DNA from: Gammaproteobacteria bacterium
GTDB lineage: Bacteria > Pseudomonadota > Gammaproteobacteria > Pseudomonadales > Azotimanducaceae
NCBI GenBank assembly: GCA_026706425.1
Contig: JAPOYW010000297.1
Location: 1 to 6,156 of the forward strand
Direction: 5' to 3'
Length of the DNA: 6,156 bases
Position 1 is the stretch's first letter. Each line of letters opens with the position of its first letter. Positions 1 through 5,964 of this stretch are shown here, piece by piece. The notes under the pieces were generated by a model. The model had not been told where the DNA came from. It was given only the letters and a program-made list of their open reading frames with translations, and did not search any database. Both the position numbers and the translations under genes were made by a program.

Positions 1-1764
1 GCGTTCGTTGGCCCTCGGAGTGGCCTCCGCAGGCGGGGAGTCCCCACCGAAAAGGTTGGTCTTCACGGAGCGCAGGAAGCGGGCCAGACCGCCCTTGGGC
101 TTCGCCGCCGTGGCGCCTGCGGCGTCCTTGGCGCGCGTCGGTGCCTTGGCGGACTCGCGTTGGGGTGGGGCAACCGGTACCACCTTGACGGCGGCTTCCT
201 CGGGCCGATGGGTGCGCGTCTCTCGGATGTCGGGAACCTCGGACACGAGGGAGGGTTCCGTGAACTCGTAGCTGGGTACGCTGCCCTCGGTGTCGACGGT
301 ATCGTCGCGGATTCGCTGGATGTCGTACTGGGGCGTCTCCAGCTCGATCGCGGGCACGATCACGACGTGGGTTTTCGTGCGCTGCTCGATGTCGGCGACT
401 TCCCGGCGCTTCTCGTTGAGGAGATAGGCGGCGACGCTCACGGGAACCCTGGCGCGGACGATCGAGCTACGTTCCTTGAGCGATTCCTCCTCGACGACCC
501 GGAGAATCGACAGCGCAAGGGACTTGATGTCGCGGATGCGCCCCTGGCCGGTGCAGCGCGGGCAGTTCTCGGTGGTCAATTCGTCGAGAGATGGACGAAG
601 GCGTTGACGGGACATCTCCATCAAGCCGAATCTCGAGATGCGCCCGATCTGCACCCGCGCCCGGTCGGCTTGCAGGGCTTCGCGCATCTTCGTCTCGACG
701 GCGCGTTGATTCTTGGTCGCGACCATGTCGATGAAGTCGATGACGATGAGGCCGCCGACGTCGCGCAGGCGCAGTTGCCGGGCGATTTCCTCCGCTGCCT
801 CGAGATTGGTGTTGAGCGCTGTTTCCTCGATGTCCGCCCCCTTGGTCGACCGGGCGGAGTTGATATCGATGGACACCAACGCTTCGGTGGGATCGATAAC
901 CACGCTGCCGCCGGAGACCAACTTCACCTCGTGCTGGAACGCGGTTTCGATCTGGGACTCGATCTGGTAGCGGCTGAACAGGGGGATCGCGTCGTCGTAG
1001 TACTTGATTCGGTCCTTGTAGCTCGGCATCACCGGATCGATGAATTCGTGCGCCTGGTCGAAGGCTTCCTTGCCGTCGATGAGAACCTCGCCGATGTCGC
1101 GCCGCAGGCAGTCGCGTATGGCACGGACGATGACGTTGTTTTCCTGGTAGAGGAGCTTCGGAGCCTTCAGTTGGTCGGCCGCCTTCTCGATCGCCTCGTT
1201 CAGTTGGAGGAGGTAGTCGAGATCCCACTTGAGATCCTCGGCATCGCGATCGACACCCGCCGTGCGGACGATTACGCCCATTCCGTTGGGTATGTCGAGA
1301 CCGGACAACGCTTCCCGCAGCGTGTCTCGGGTCTCCCCGTCGATACGCCGGGAGATTCCCCCGGCGCGGGGATTGTTCGGCATCAGCACGAGGTAGCGTG
1401 CCGCCAGGCTCAGGAAGGTCGTCAAGGCGGCGCCCTTGTTGCCGCGTTCCTCCTTTTCGACCTGGACGATGAGTTCCTGGCCTTCCTCGAGGACATCCTG
1501 GATGTTGACCCGCCCGTCGACCGGGGTCTTGAAGTAGGAACGGGCGATTTCCTTGACGGGAAGGAAGCCGTGCCGGTCCGAGCCGAATTCGACGAACGCG
1601 GCCTCGAGGCTGGGTTCCACCCGGGTGACCCGGGCCTTGTAGATGTTCCCTTTCTTCTGCTCGTAGGTGCGGTTTTCGATGTCGAGGTCGTAGAGCTTCT
1701 GACCGTCGACGAGGGCGACCCGGACCTCTTCCGGCTGGGTCGCGTTGACAAGCATGCGTTTCAT
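1..1764 (-). CDS. rne: Ribonuclease E (partial: N-terminal 588 codons, 3' end outside window)
   Basis: RNase E is the endoribonuclease that starts mRNA decay and processes rRNA and tRNA precursors; it also scaffolds the degradosome at the inner membrane. The reverse strand is open from ATG at 1764 to the window edge. The N-terminus MKRMLVNATQPEEVRVALVD is nearly the E. coli one. An S1 RNA-binding region spans about residues 37-120. The DNase I-like active site has the two metal-binding aspartates, D300 in SIDINSAR and D343 in VIDFIDM, and the zinc-link CPRC is at 401-404; all are offset by three from E. coli. Residues 558-574 (GGLARFLRSVKTNLFGG) match the amphipathic membrane-binding 'segment A'. 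A weak ribosome site (CGGAAG) precedes the start by about 7 bases. Most of the disordered C-terminal scaffold is off-window. The catalytic core, zinc-link and segment A favour RNase E over RNase G. Confidence 0.97.
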   Translation of the reverse strand, partial: MKRMLVNATQPEEVRVALVDGQKLYDLDIENRTYEQKKGNIYKARVTRVEPSLEAAFVEFGSDRHGFLPVKEIARSYFKTPVDGRVNIQDVLEEGQELIVQVEKEERGNKGAALTTFLSLAARYLVLMPNNPRAGGISRRIDGETRDTLREALSGLDIPNGMGVIVRTAGVDRDAEDLKWDLDYLLQLNEAIEKAADQLKAPKLLYQENNVIVRAIRDCLRRDIGEVLIDGKEAFDQAHEFIDPVMPSYKDRIKYYDDAIPLFSRYQIESQIETAFQHEVKLVSGGSVVIDPTEALVSIDINSARSTKGADIEETALNTNLEAAEEIARQLRLRDVGGLIVIDFIDMVATKNQRAVETKMREALQADRARVQIGRISRFGLMEMSRQRLRPSLDELTTENCPRCTGQGRIRDIKSLALSILRVVEEESLKERSSIVRARVPVSVAAYLLNEKRREVADIEQRTKTHVVIVPAIELETPQYDIQRIRDDTVDTEGSVPSYEFTEPSLVSEVPDIRETRTHRPEEAAVKVVPVAPPQRESAKAPTRAKDAAGATAAKPKGGLARFLRSVKTNLFGGDSPPAEATPRANER

Positions 1765-1811
1765 ATCGGTGCTTCCGTGTTGCTACGCCGTTGACGCGCT
1801 ACGCACCATCG

Positions 1812-1831
1812 TGCCGCTTGAGGAAGCGGCA
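1812..1831 (-). promoter_or_regulatory. Stem-loop in rne leader, start-proximal
   Basis: On the rne strand TGCCGCTT and AAGCGGCA form a perfect 8-bp stem closed by a CCTC tetraloop, ending about 47 bases before the rne start codon. No T-run follows, so it is not an intrinsic terminator. E. coli rne has a long structured 5' leader through which RNase E controls its own message, so a similar role is plausible. Homology to the E. coli hairpins is not shown. Confidence 0.5.
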
Positions 1832-1868
1832 TCGGATTGTCCTGCTCGGTCGGGCTCGGGCCCGGCCC

Positions 1869-1894
1869 GGTCACCCCGGTATAGCGGGGCGACC
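1869..1894 (-). promoter_or_regulatory. Strong 10-bp stem-loop in rne leader
   Basis: On the rne strand GGTCGCCCCG and CGGGGTGACC can pair over 10 bp, one pair being G-U, around the loop CTATAC. It lies about 105 bases before the rne start codon. The loop also reads as a weak -10 box (TATACC), but no acceptable -35 box stands 16-18 bases upstream. I therefore favour an RNA-structure role in the rne leader over a promoter. Confidence 0.45.
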
Positions 1895-1919
1895 CCTGGC
1901 GAAGTTGACTGCGAGCGGC

Positions 1920-1955
1920 AAAAATGCGGCACCTCCGCGGTGGGACTCGTGCCGC
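1920..1955 (-). terminator. Intrinsic-terminator-like hairpin inside the rne leader
   Basis: On the reverse strand GCGGCAC (1955-1949) and GTGCCGC (1932-1926) form a perfect 7-bp GC-rich stem. An inner TCC/GGA pairing is possible within the 16-base loop. The sequence ATTTTT follows at once. It lies 156 bases before the rne start codon on the same strand. If the rne promoter lies farther upstream, this is a premature terminator or attenuator; if it lies closer to the gene, the hairpin would stop antisense or upstream transcription. The T-run is only five long, so strength is uncertain. Confidence 0.4.
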
Positions 1956-2404
1956 GTCGGCGCTACGAAGCGTTCGCGATCACTAACGTGATCGGGAGTT
2001 CGGCGCCACTGCCTGCGAGGGAACGGTCTCGTTCCGTGCAAGCCGTCAACGATCGCCGCCACGCCAGCGGGAAGACGAATATCGCGAATTCGTACAGGAC
2101 CACGGCGTGTCGAGCGATGACAATTCTCGATCGAGCCGAACCGAACCCTTGGGCTCGTCCCCCGCCTGGTCCCGCGGACGCCGGCGGGCGACTCGTCGGG
2201 CAATTCTCCTGATTGGATCGGCGGGTAGGCTCTCGCCAGCGTCGGTTGACTTTCCCGATCTGGCGGCATCGTGACGATGGTTACGCGCTTCTTGGCGTTA
2301 ATCGTTCAATAACTCGTTGCTCATACAGCTTGCGCGAGCCCCAGCGAGCGTCCGGCGAAACTCCAGCAAAGCCTACGTCCCTCAATACGGAACCCCGCTG
2401 CCCT
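1956..2404. other. Gene-free divergent spacer between rne and rluC (far part)
   Basis: I find no credible gene here: open frames on both strands lack ribosome sites, resemble no known family and run into neighbouring features. Small symmetric elements are present: CGATCAC-TAAC-GTGATCG (1977-1994), GGAACG-GTCT-CGTTCC (2020-2035), ACGAAT/ATTCGT (2075-2093), the palindrome CTCGATCGAG (2126-2135) and CATCGT-G-ACGATG (2267-2279). A relatively AT-rich patch at about 2291-2327 could hold promoter elements, but I cannot place a convincing rne promoter. The whole divergent spacer (1765-2468) is about 700 bases, ample for a long rne leader. Confidence 0.5.
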
Positions 2405-2433
2405 TTGGCGTCGCGCGTGGCGCACGATAACAT
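2405..2433 (+). promoter_or_regulatory. Candidate sigma70 promoter for rluC
   Basis: TTGGCG (2405-2410) and TAACAT (2428-2433) are separated by 17 bases; each matches four of six consensus positions. Transcription would start near 2440, giving a leader of about 30 bases before the rluC start. It is the best-placed forward promoter seen before this gene, but each box is only moderate. Confidence 0.45.
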
Positions 2434-2468
2434 AGTCGAGGTAAGTGCTTCAATCGGCAGGATATTGA

Positions 2469-3404
2469 GTGGCTGCCGAGGTGAACATCGTCAGTGTGGA
2501 TGCCGAGCACGGGCAGCGGCTCGCCAAATTTCTCATTGCCCGGATGAAAGGACTCCCGAAGAGTCGGATCTACCGCATGGTTCGCCGCGGCGAGGTCCGC
2601 GTCAACGGTGCCCGCAGGCCACCGGACTACCGCGTCCAGCGGGGCGACCGAGTGCGAATCCCCCCCTTCCGTAGCGGACCGCCGCCGGCGCCTGGCGGTC
2701 CCGGTCCGGGCGCGCTCGCCGAGATACTGCGAACCGCGACCGTCTACGAGGATGACGACCTCCTGGTGATCGACAAGCCGAGTGGCGTTGCCGTACACGG
2801 CGGCAGCGGGGTTTCCCTCGGCGTGATCGAAGCGCTGCGCCGAGACGATCCCTCGGTACCCTACGCCTTGGCGCATCGCTTGGACCGCGACACCTCGGGC
2901 TGCCTCGCGGTGGCCAAGAACCGACCGACGCTGCTCGCGCTGCATGCGGAACTCCGCAGGGGCGCCGTCTCGAAACGCTACGACCTCGTCGTGGACGGAC
3001 GCTGGCCGGCGGGTCTCCGTGTCGTGGACAAGCCATTGGCTCGCTACCCGCTGTCGAGCGGGGAACGCCGGGTTCGCGTACAGGACGACGGCGAACCCTC
3101 GACCACGGCGTTCAACGTGGTCGATCGACTCGGCGGGGCGACCTGGCTGACCGCGTTTCCGAGGACTGGACGCACGCACCAGATCCGGGTTCACGCAGCC
3201 GCCTGCGGCCACCCGATCCTCGGCGATGCCAAGTACGCCGGGGCCACCGCCCAAGTCCATCCCCGGCTGTTTCTGCATGCCACGGCGTTGACCTTCCGAC
3301 TGCAAGGACGTCGGGTACGGATAGACGCGCCGGTACCTCGGGAATTCGAAGCGCTTCGAGACGCGTTGAGACCCCTCAATCCCCGGGTTTCGCGAGCGGA
3401 TTGA
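2469..3404 (+). CDS. rluC: 23S rRNA pseudouridine synthase, RluC type
   Basis: RluC converts uridines 955, 2504 and 2580 of 23S rRNA (E. coli numbering) to pseudouridine. The 311-residue protein has an N-terminal S4 RNA-binding domain (about 12-66, with PKSRIYRMVRRGEVRVNG and RVRIPPF), then an RluA-family catalytic domain. The motif HRLDRDTSG at 136-144 holds the catalytic aspartate D139. KPSGVAVHGGSG (103-114) and GRTHQIRVH further on are typical of RluC. Length is close to E. coli RluC (319). The start is GTG: an in-frame TGA stands directly before it, and AGGA (2459-2462) lies 6 bases upstream. The gene is divergent from rne as in E. coli, and its 3' end overlaps the convergent maf gene. 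Confidence 0.95.
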   Translation: MAAEVNIVSVDAEHGQRLAKFLIARMKGLPKSRIYRMVRRGEVRVNGARRPPDYRVQRGDRVRIPPFRSGPPPAPGGPGPGALAEILRTATVYEDDDLLVIDKPSGVAVHGGSGVSLGVIEALRRDDPSVPYALAHRLDRDTSGCLAVAKNRPTLLALHAELRRGAVSKRYDLVVDGRWPAGLRVVDKPLARYPLSSGERRVRVQDDGEPSTTAFNVVDRLGGATWLTAFPRTGRTHQIRVHAAACGHPILGDAKYAGATAQVHPRLFLHATALTFRLQGRRVRIDAPVPREFEALRDALRPLNPRVSRAD

Positions 3405-4002
3405 CTCCCTCCGCACGCAACAGGTCGCCCAGCGCAATCAGGGGCAGCCCGATCGCCGCACTGGGATCCGCGGTATCGACGCCGTCGAGCAGGAGGGGAC
3501 CGAGTCCCTCGAACCGGATGCCGCCTGCGCAGTCGAGGGGCCTGTCGCGTTCGACGTAACGGCGGATCTCGGCCTCGCTCGCTGCCCGGAAGCGGGCCGT
3601 CGTCGTGTCAAGGGCGGTGCGAACCCGGTCGGTGGCCGTGTTCAGCACCGCAACCCCGGTCAGGAAGTCTACGTTCCGTCCCGAGAAGGCCTGCAATTGG
3701 CGAATCGCCGCGTCGACCGTCCCGGGCTTGCCGAGAATCTGGCCATCGGCAGTGGCGGCCTGGTCGGAGCCGATGACGATGGCGTTGGGCCAGCGGCTTG
3801 CCACGGCGCGAGCCTTGGCGACGGACAACCTGAGGACCAGCTCGCGCGGGGCCTCCCGGGGCAGGGGCGCTTCATCGATGCCCGGGGCATCGACATTGAA
3901 CGGTATGCCAAGACGTTGGAGCAGAGCTCGGCGGTAGCGCGAAGACGACGCAAGCACGAGGACTACGGGCGGGGCCGTGACCGCCTGGCGATCGTGGGAC
4001 AT
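3376..4002 (-). CDS. maf: Maf/YceF-type nucleotide pyrophosphatase
   Basis: Maf proteins hydrolyse non-canonical nucleoside triphosphates to monophosphates; the E. coli YceF branch prefers 7-methyl-GTP. This 208-residue protein follows YceF along its length: LASSSRYRRALLQRLGIPF (from about 17, the phosphate-binding start of the family), IDEAPLPREAPRELVLRL, IGSDQ at 77-81 with the likely catalytic D80, GKPGTVDAA, FLTGVAV, CAGG at about 158-161 and IGLPLIAL near the C-terminus. Placement between rluC and yceD on the opposite strand also matches yceF. I chose ATG at 4002 because it gives a near-family length and lies just clear of the yceD promoter; ATG at 4044 is an alternative. Neither has a clear ribosome site. 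Substrate preference is inferred from subfamily likeness. Confidence 0.93.
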   Translation of the reverse strand: MSHDRQAVTAPPVVLVLASSSRYRRALLQRLGIPFNVDAPGIDEAPLPREAPRELVLRLSVAKARAVASRWPNAIVIGSDQAATADGQILGKPGTVDAAIRQLQAFSGRNVDFLTGVAVLNTATDRVRTALDTTTARFRAASEAEIRRYVERDRPLDCAGGIRFEGLGPLLLDGVDTADPSAAIGLPLIALGDLLRAEGVNPLAKPGD

Positions 4003-4020
4003 CGCAGAGGTTCGTTCTTT

Positions 4021-4049
4021 TTGACAGCTAGGGGTCGCGACCATATCAT
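4021..4049 (+). promoter_or_regulatory. Near-consensus sigma70 promoter of the yceD-rpmF-plsX-fabD operon
   Basis: A perfect -35 box TTGACA (4021-4026) and a -10 box TATCAT (4044-4049, five of six) are separated by the optimal 17 bases. Transcription should begin near 4056, about 50 bases before the leader ORF and about 100 before yceD. It lies in the short divergent gap beside the maf start. A strong promoter fits an operon that includes a ribosomal protein gene. Confidence 0.8.
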
Positions 4050-4106
4050 CCGCGCCGCCGAAGCTAGCGCGTCTCGCGAGTACACGAGCCGTCAAGGAGC
4101 GGATTC

Positions 4107-4157
4107 ATGCACTTGGCCATATGGAACCTGAGTGTACGCATCAAGGGCGCTCAATGA
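4107..4157 (+). CDS. Possible 16-residue leader peptide coupled to yceD
   Basis: A short frame reads MHLAIWNLSVRIKGAQ and ends in TGA at 4155-4157. A strong ribosome site, AAGGAG (4094-4099), lies 7 bases before its ATG. That is better than anything before the yceD start itself, which has only AAGGG. Its stop overlaps the yceD start in the arrangement ATGA (4154-4157), typical of translational coupling. It is in a different frame from yceD and lies just downstream of the strong promoter. I do not recognise the peptide. It shows no run of one amino acid, so classical amino-acid attenuation is not indicated. It may serve only to deliver ribosomes to yceD, or it may be chance. Confidence 0.45.
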   Translation: MHLAIWNLSVRIKGAQ

Positions 4158-4711
4158 ATCTGGCCGGTGATGTGGTGTCGGTGCCGCGATTGGACGTCGC
4201 CCAGCTTGCCAGAGAAGGTGGTAGATGGCGCGGCACGATTGATGTGGCTGCCTTCGAGCGGCTTGGCAACGTGCTGTTCGACGTTGCGGGCCCAAACGAG
4301 ACGAAGGCGTCGAGTGTTTCGGCCGCGCTCGACTTCTCGCTCGACGACGAGGGCAGGCCTCGGGTCAGAGGCACCTGCAAGGTCGTGGCACCGATCTGCT
4401 GCAGCCGGTGTGCGGAAACGGTTGATGTCGAAGTGGAGAGCCAACTGGACTTCCGCGTCGTCGCGACGGATTCGGAAGTCGAAGGACTGATGCCGGCGGT
4501 GGATGCGGTAGTCAGCGAGGAAGCGCGGTTGCCGGTGACGGCACTCGTCGAGGACGACATCCTGCTCAGCATCCCGGAGCGGTGCTGCGCGCCAGGGGCG
4601 ACGTGCGTCTACGCCACCGAGGCCGAATTGACGTCGCGCGATGCCGGGGGGTCGGAAGCGAAGCCCCTTGCGGGTTTGCAGGCGCTTGTTGAGGGCCGTG
4701 GGCCCGCTTGA
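4154..4711 (+). CDS. yceD: DUF177 / YceD family protein, ribosome-linked
   Basis: YceD (DUF177) is a small protein almost always encoded just before rpmF; plant and bacterial members have been linked to 23S rRNA accumulation, but the molecular role is not settled. The 185-residue product has the family pattern: an N-terminal strand region, a central CxxC (C83 and C86, in ICCSRC, matching ECQRC of E. coli), the acidic helix LVEDDILLSIP (about 131-141) and later cysteines (C144, C145, C151) in place of the usual HxxxC stretch. The four-cysteine arrangement could bind metal (inference). The start at 4154 aligns with known family N-termini; an in-frame ATG at 4121 would add 11 residues but has no ribosome site. 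The stop lies 13 bases before rpmF. Confidence 0.9.
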   Translation: MNLAGDVVSVPRLDVAQLAREGGRWRGTIDVAAFERLGNVLFDVAGPNETKASSVSAALDFSLDDEGRPRVRGTCKVVAPICCSRCAETVDVEVESQLDFRVVATDSEVEGLMPAVDAVVSEEARLPVTALVEDDILLSIPERCCAPGATCVYATEAELTSRDAGGSEAKPLAGLQALVEGRGPA

Positions 4712-4724
4712 ACGGAGATACCAG

Positions 4725-4901
4725 ATGGCTGTGCAGCAGAACAAGGTGACGCGGTCGAAGCGCGACAACCGACGGTCGCACCATGGGCTCAAAAAGCCCA
4801 CGTTGTCCATCGACTCGACGACCGGTGAGACGCACCGTCGCCACCACGTCACCGAAGAAGGCTACTATCGTGGCCGGAAGGTCGTCGAATCGCGGCACTG
4901 A
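4725..4901 (+). CDS. rpmF: 50S ribosomal protein L32
   Basis: L32 is a small basic protein of the large ribosomal subunit. The 58-residue product begins MAVQQNKVTRSKRDNRRSHH and ends with HHVTEEGYYRGRKVVESRH, both close to E. coli L32 (57 residues). It lacks the zinc-binding cysteines found in some L32 forms, as do the enterobacterial proteins. GGAG (4714-4717) lies 7 bases before the ATG. It follows yceD by 13 bases, and its stop codon region leads straight into plsX; the yceD-rpmF-plsX order is widely conserved. Confidence 0.97.
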   Translation: MAVQQNKVTRSKRDNRRSHHGLKKPTLSIDSTTGETHRRHHVTEEGYYRGRKVVESRH

Positions 4902-5938
4902 CCGGGGAAGCCGGACCCACGCCCATCCGAATTGCCGTCGACATCCTGGGTGGCGATGCTGCGCCGACGACACTTGTGCGCGGGGCATTGGATGCGACCG
5001 CCAGAGGGCCCCGCGCCCAGGAGACGGGCTCGGGTCCGGCCAAGCTGATCGTGTTCGGTCCGCGCGGCGAGGTCGCTCCGTTGCTCGCCGGGACCCCCCA
5101 CGAGGTCGTTCACGCGCCACGCCGTGTCGAGGTCGACGACCCGCTGCGTGGTTCGCTTCGGGGCGACATCGACTCGTCGATGCGAAGTGCCGTAAAGGCC
5201 CTTGCGGCCGGCGATGCGGACGCCTTGGTGAGTGCCGGAAGTACCGGTGCGCTGGTGGCGTTGTCGAGGCACCTGGTGGGCATGCTGCCCGATATCCGCC
5301 GACCGGCGATCATGAAGTCCCTGGGCGGTGCGGACGGCCGCCGATTCCGGATGCTCGATCTCGGCGCGAATGTCGGGTCGGGACCGGAACAACTGCACCA
5401 GTTCGCATTGCTGGGAACCGCAGCTACCATCGTGTCGCTGGACCCGGGCGACGGGTACCCGATTCCCACCGTCGGTCTCCTGAACATCGGTTCGGAAGTC
5501 CGCAAGGGACCCGCCACCGTGCGCGAGGCGGCACGCCTGCTGGACTCCGACAGTCGCCTTCGATACGCCGGATTCGTCGAGCCGCACAGGCTGTTCGACG
5601 CGGCGACCGACGTGGTCGTTGCCGACGGGTTTCCGGGAAACATCGCGCTGAAGGCGGCGGAGGGAGCGGCGCAGATGGCGCGCTACGTGCTGGGCAGGGA
5701 GCTTTCCGGTAGGTCCCCCGGCGTGACGCTGGGCCGGGTCATGCTCCGCGGGCGGTTGCGCCGTGTTCGGGATGCGTACAATCCCCAGTCGTACAACGGC
5801 GCCAGCCTTCTCGGCATCGCGGGTGTCGTTGTGAAGAGTCATGGCGGCGCGGACCGACAGGGTTTCCGGAACGCGGTAGGGCAGGCCATGGATGCGCTGG
5901 CGACCGGTCTCGTCGCGCGACTCGCGGCCGGGGTATGA
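4898..5938 (+). CDS. plsX: Phosphate acyltransferase PlsX, start codon non-standard or uncertain
   Basis: PlsX makes acyl-phosphate from acyl-ACP, the first step of PlsX/PlsY phosphatidic acid synthesis, as a peripheral membrane enzyme. Family motifs in order, counting from CTG at 4898: IRIAVDILGGDAAP (10-23, usually MGGD), SSMR (about 94-97), SAGSTGAL (112-119), LDLGANV (153-159), LLNIG, DGFPGNIALK and SYNGASLLGI with VKSHGGA near the C-terminus. The first motif lies upstream of GTG 4976, the first standard start codon, and the frame has no ATG, GTG or TTG from the TGA at 4826-4828 to there. I chose CTG 4898 because it overlaps the rpmF stop as CTGA and gives 346 residues, close to family length. 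ATC 4925 aligns exactly with the B. subtilis initiator but is a very rare start. GTG 4976 would give 320 residues and lose a conserved motif. Gene identity is firm, the start is not. Confidence 0.92.
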   Translation: MTGEAGPTPIRIAVDILGGDAAPTTLVRGALDATARGPRAQETGSGPAKLIVFGPRGEVAPLLAGTPHEVVHAPRRVEVDDPLRGSLRGDIDSSMRSAVKALAAGDADALVSAGSTGALVALSRHLVGMLPDIRRPAIMKSLGGADGRRFRMLDLGANVGSGPEQLHQFALLGTAATIVSLDPGDGYPIPTVGLLNIGSEVRKGPATVREAARLLDSDSRLRYAGFVEPHRLFDAATDVVVADGFPGNIALKAAEGAAQMARYVLGRELSGRSPGVTLGRVMLRGRLRRVRDAYNPQSYNGASLLGIAGVVVKSHGGADRQGFRNAVGQAMDALATGLVARLAAGV

Positions 5939-5964
5939 ATCGGCCGCGCGAGAGAGGAGAAAGG

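Noticed and set aside
160..1794. Long forward open frame (544 codons) opposite rne
   Set aside because: It is the complement frame of a well-conserved rne coding sequence in GC-rich DNA; it resembles no family and has no clear ribosome site.
1745..2212. Forward open frame of 155 codons starting inside rne
   Set aside because: No ribosome site or recognisable motif, and it crosses the divergent spacer.
1871..2269. Reverse open frame of 132 codons in the rne leader
   Set aside because: Arginine- and proline-rich shadow-like composition, no ribosome site at its ATG, and a TTG alternative with AGGAG only 2 bases away. It also runs through the leader hairpins.
2245..2273. TTGACT as a forward -35 box
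   Set aside because: No usable -10 box 16-18 bases downstream, and it is over 190 bases from rluC.
2382..3437. Reverse open frame of 351 codons opposite rluC
   Set aside because: Antisense shadow of a clear RluC; no motifs of its own.
4003..4095. Longer N-terminus for Maf from TTG 4095 or ATG 4044
   Set aside because: The added residues match nothing in YceF, and the longer forms run across the strong yceD promoter; ATG 4002 gives a near-family length.
4783..5712. Forward 309-codon frame across rpmF and plsX
   Set aside because: Arginine-rich frame-shifted reading of PlsX coding sequence; the PlsX frame carries all the family motifs.
4865..5842. Reverse 325-codon frame opposite plsX
   Set aside because: Antisense shadow of plsX with no family likeness.
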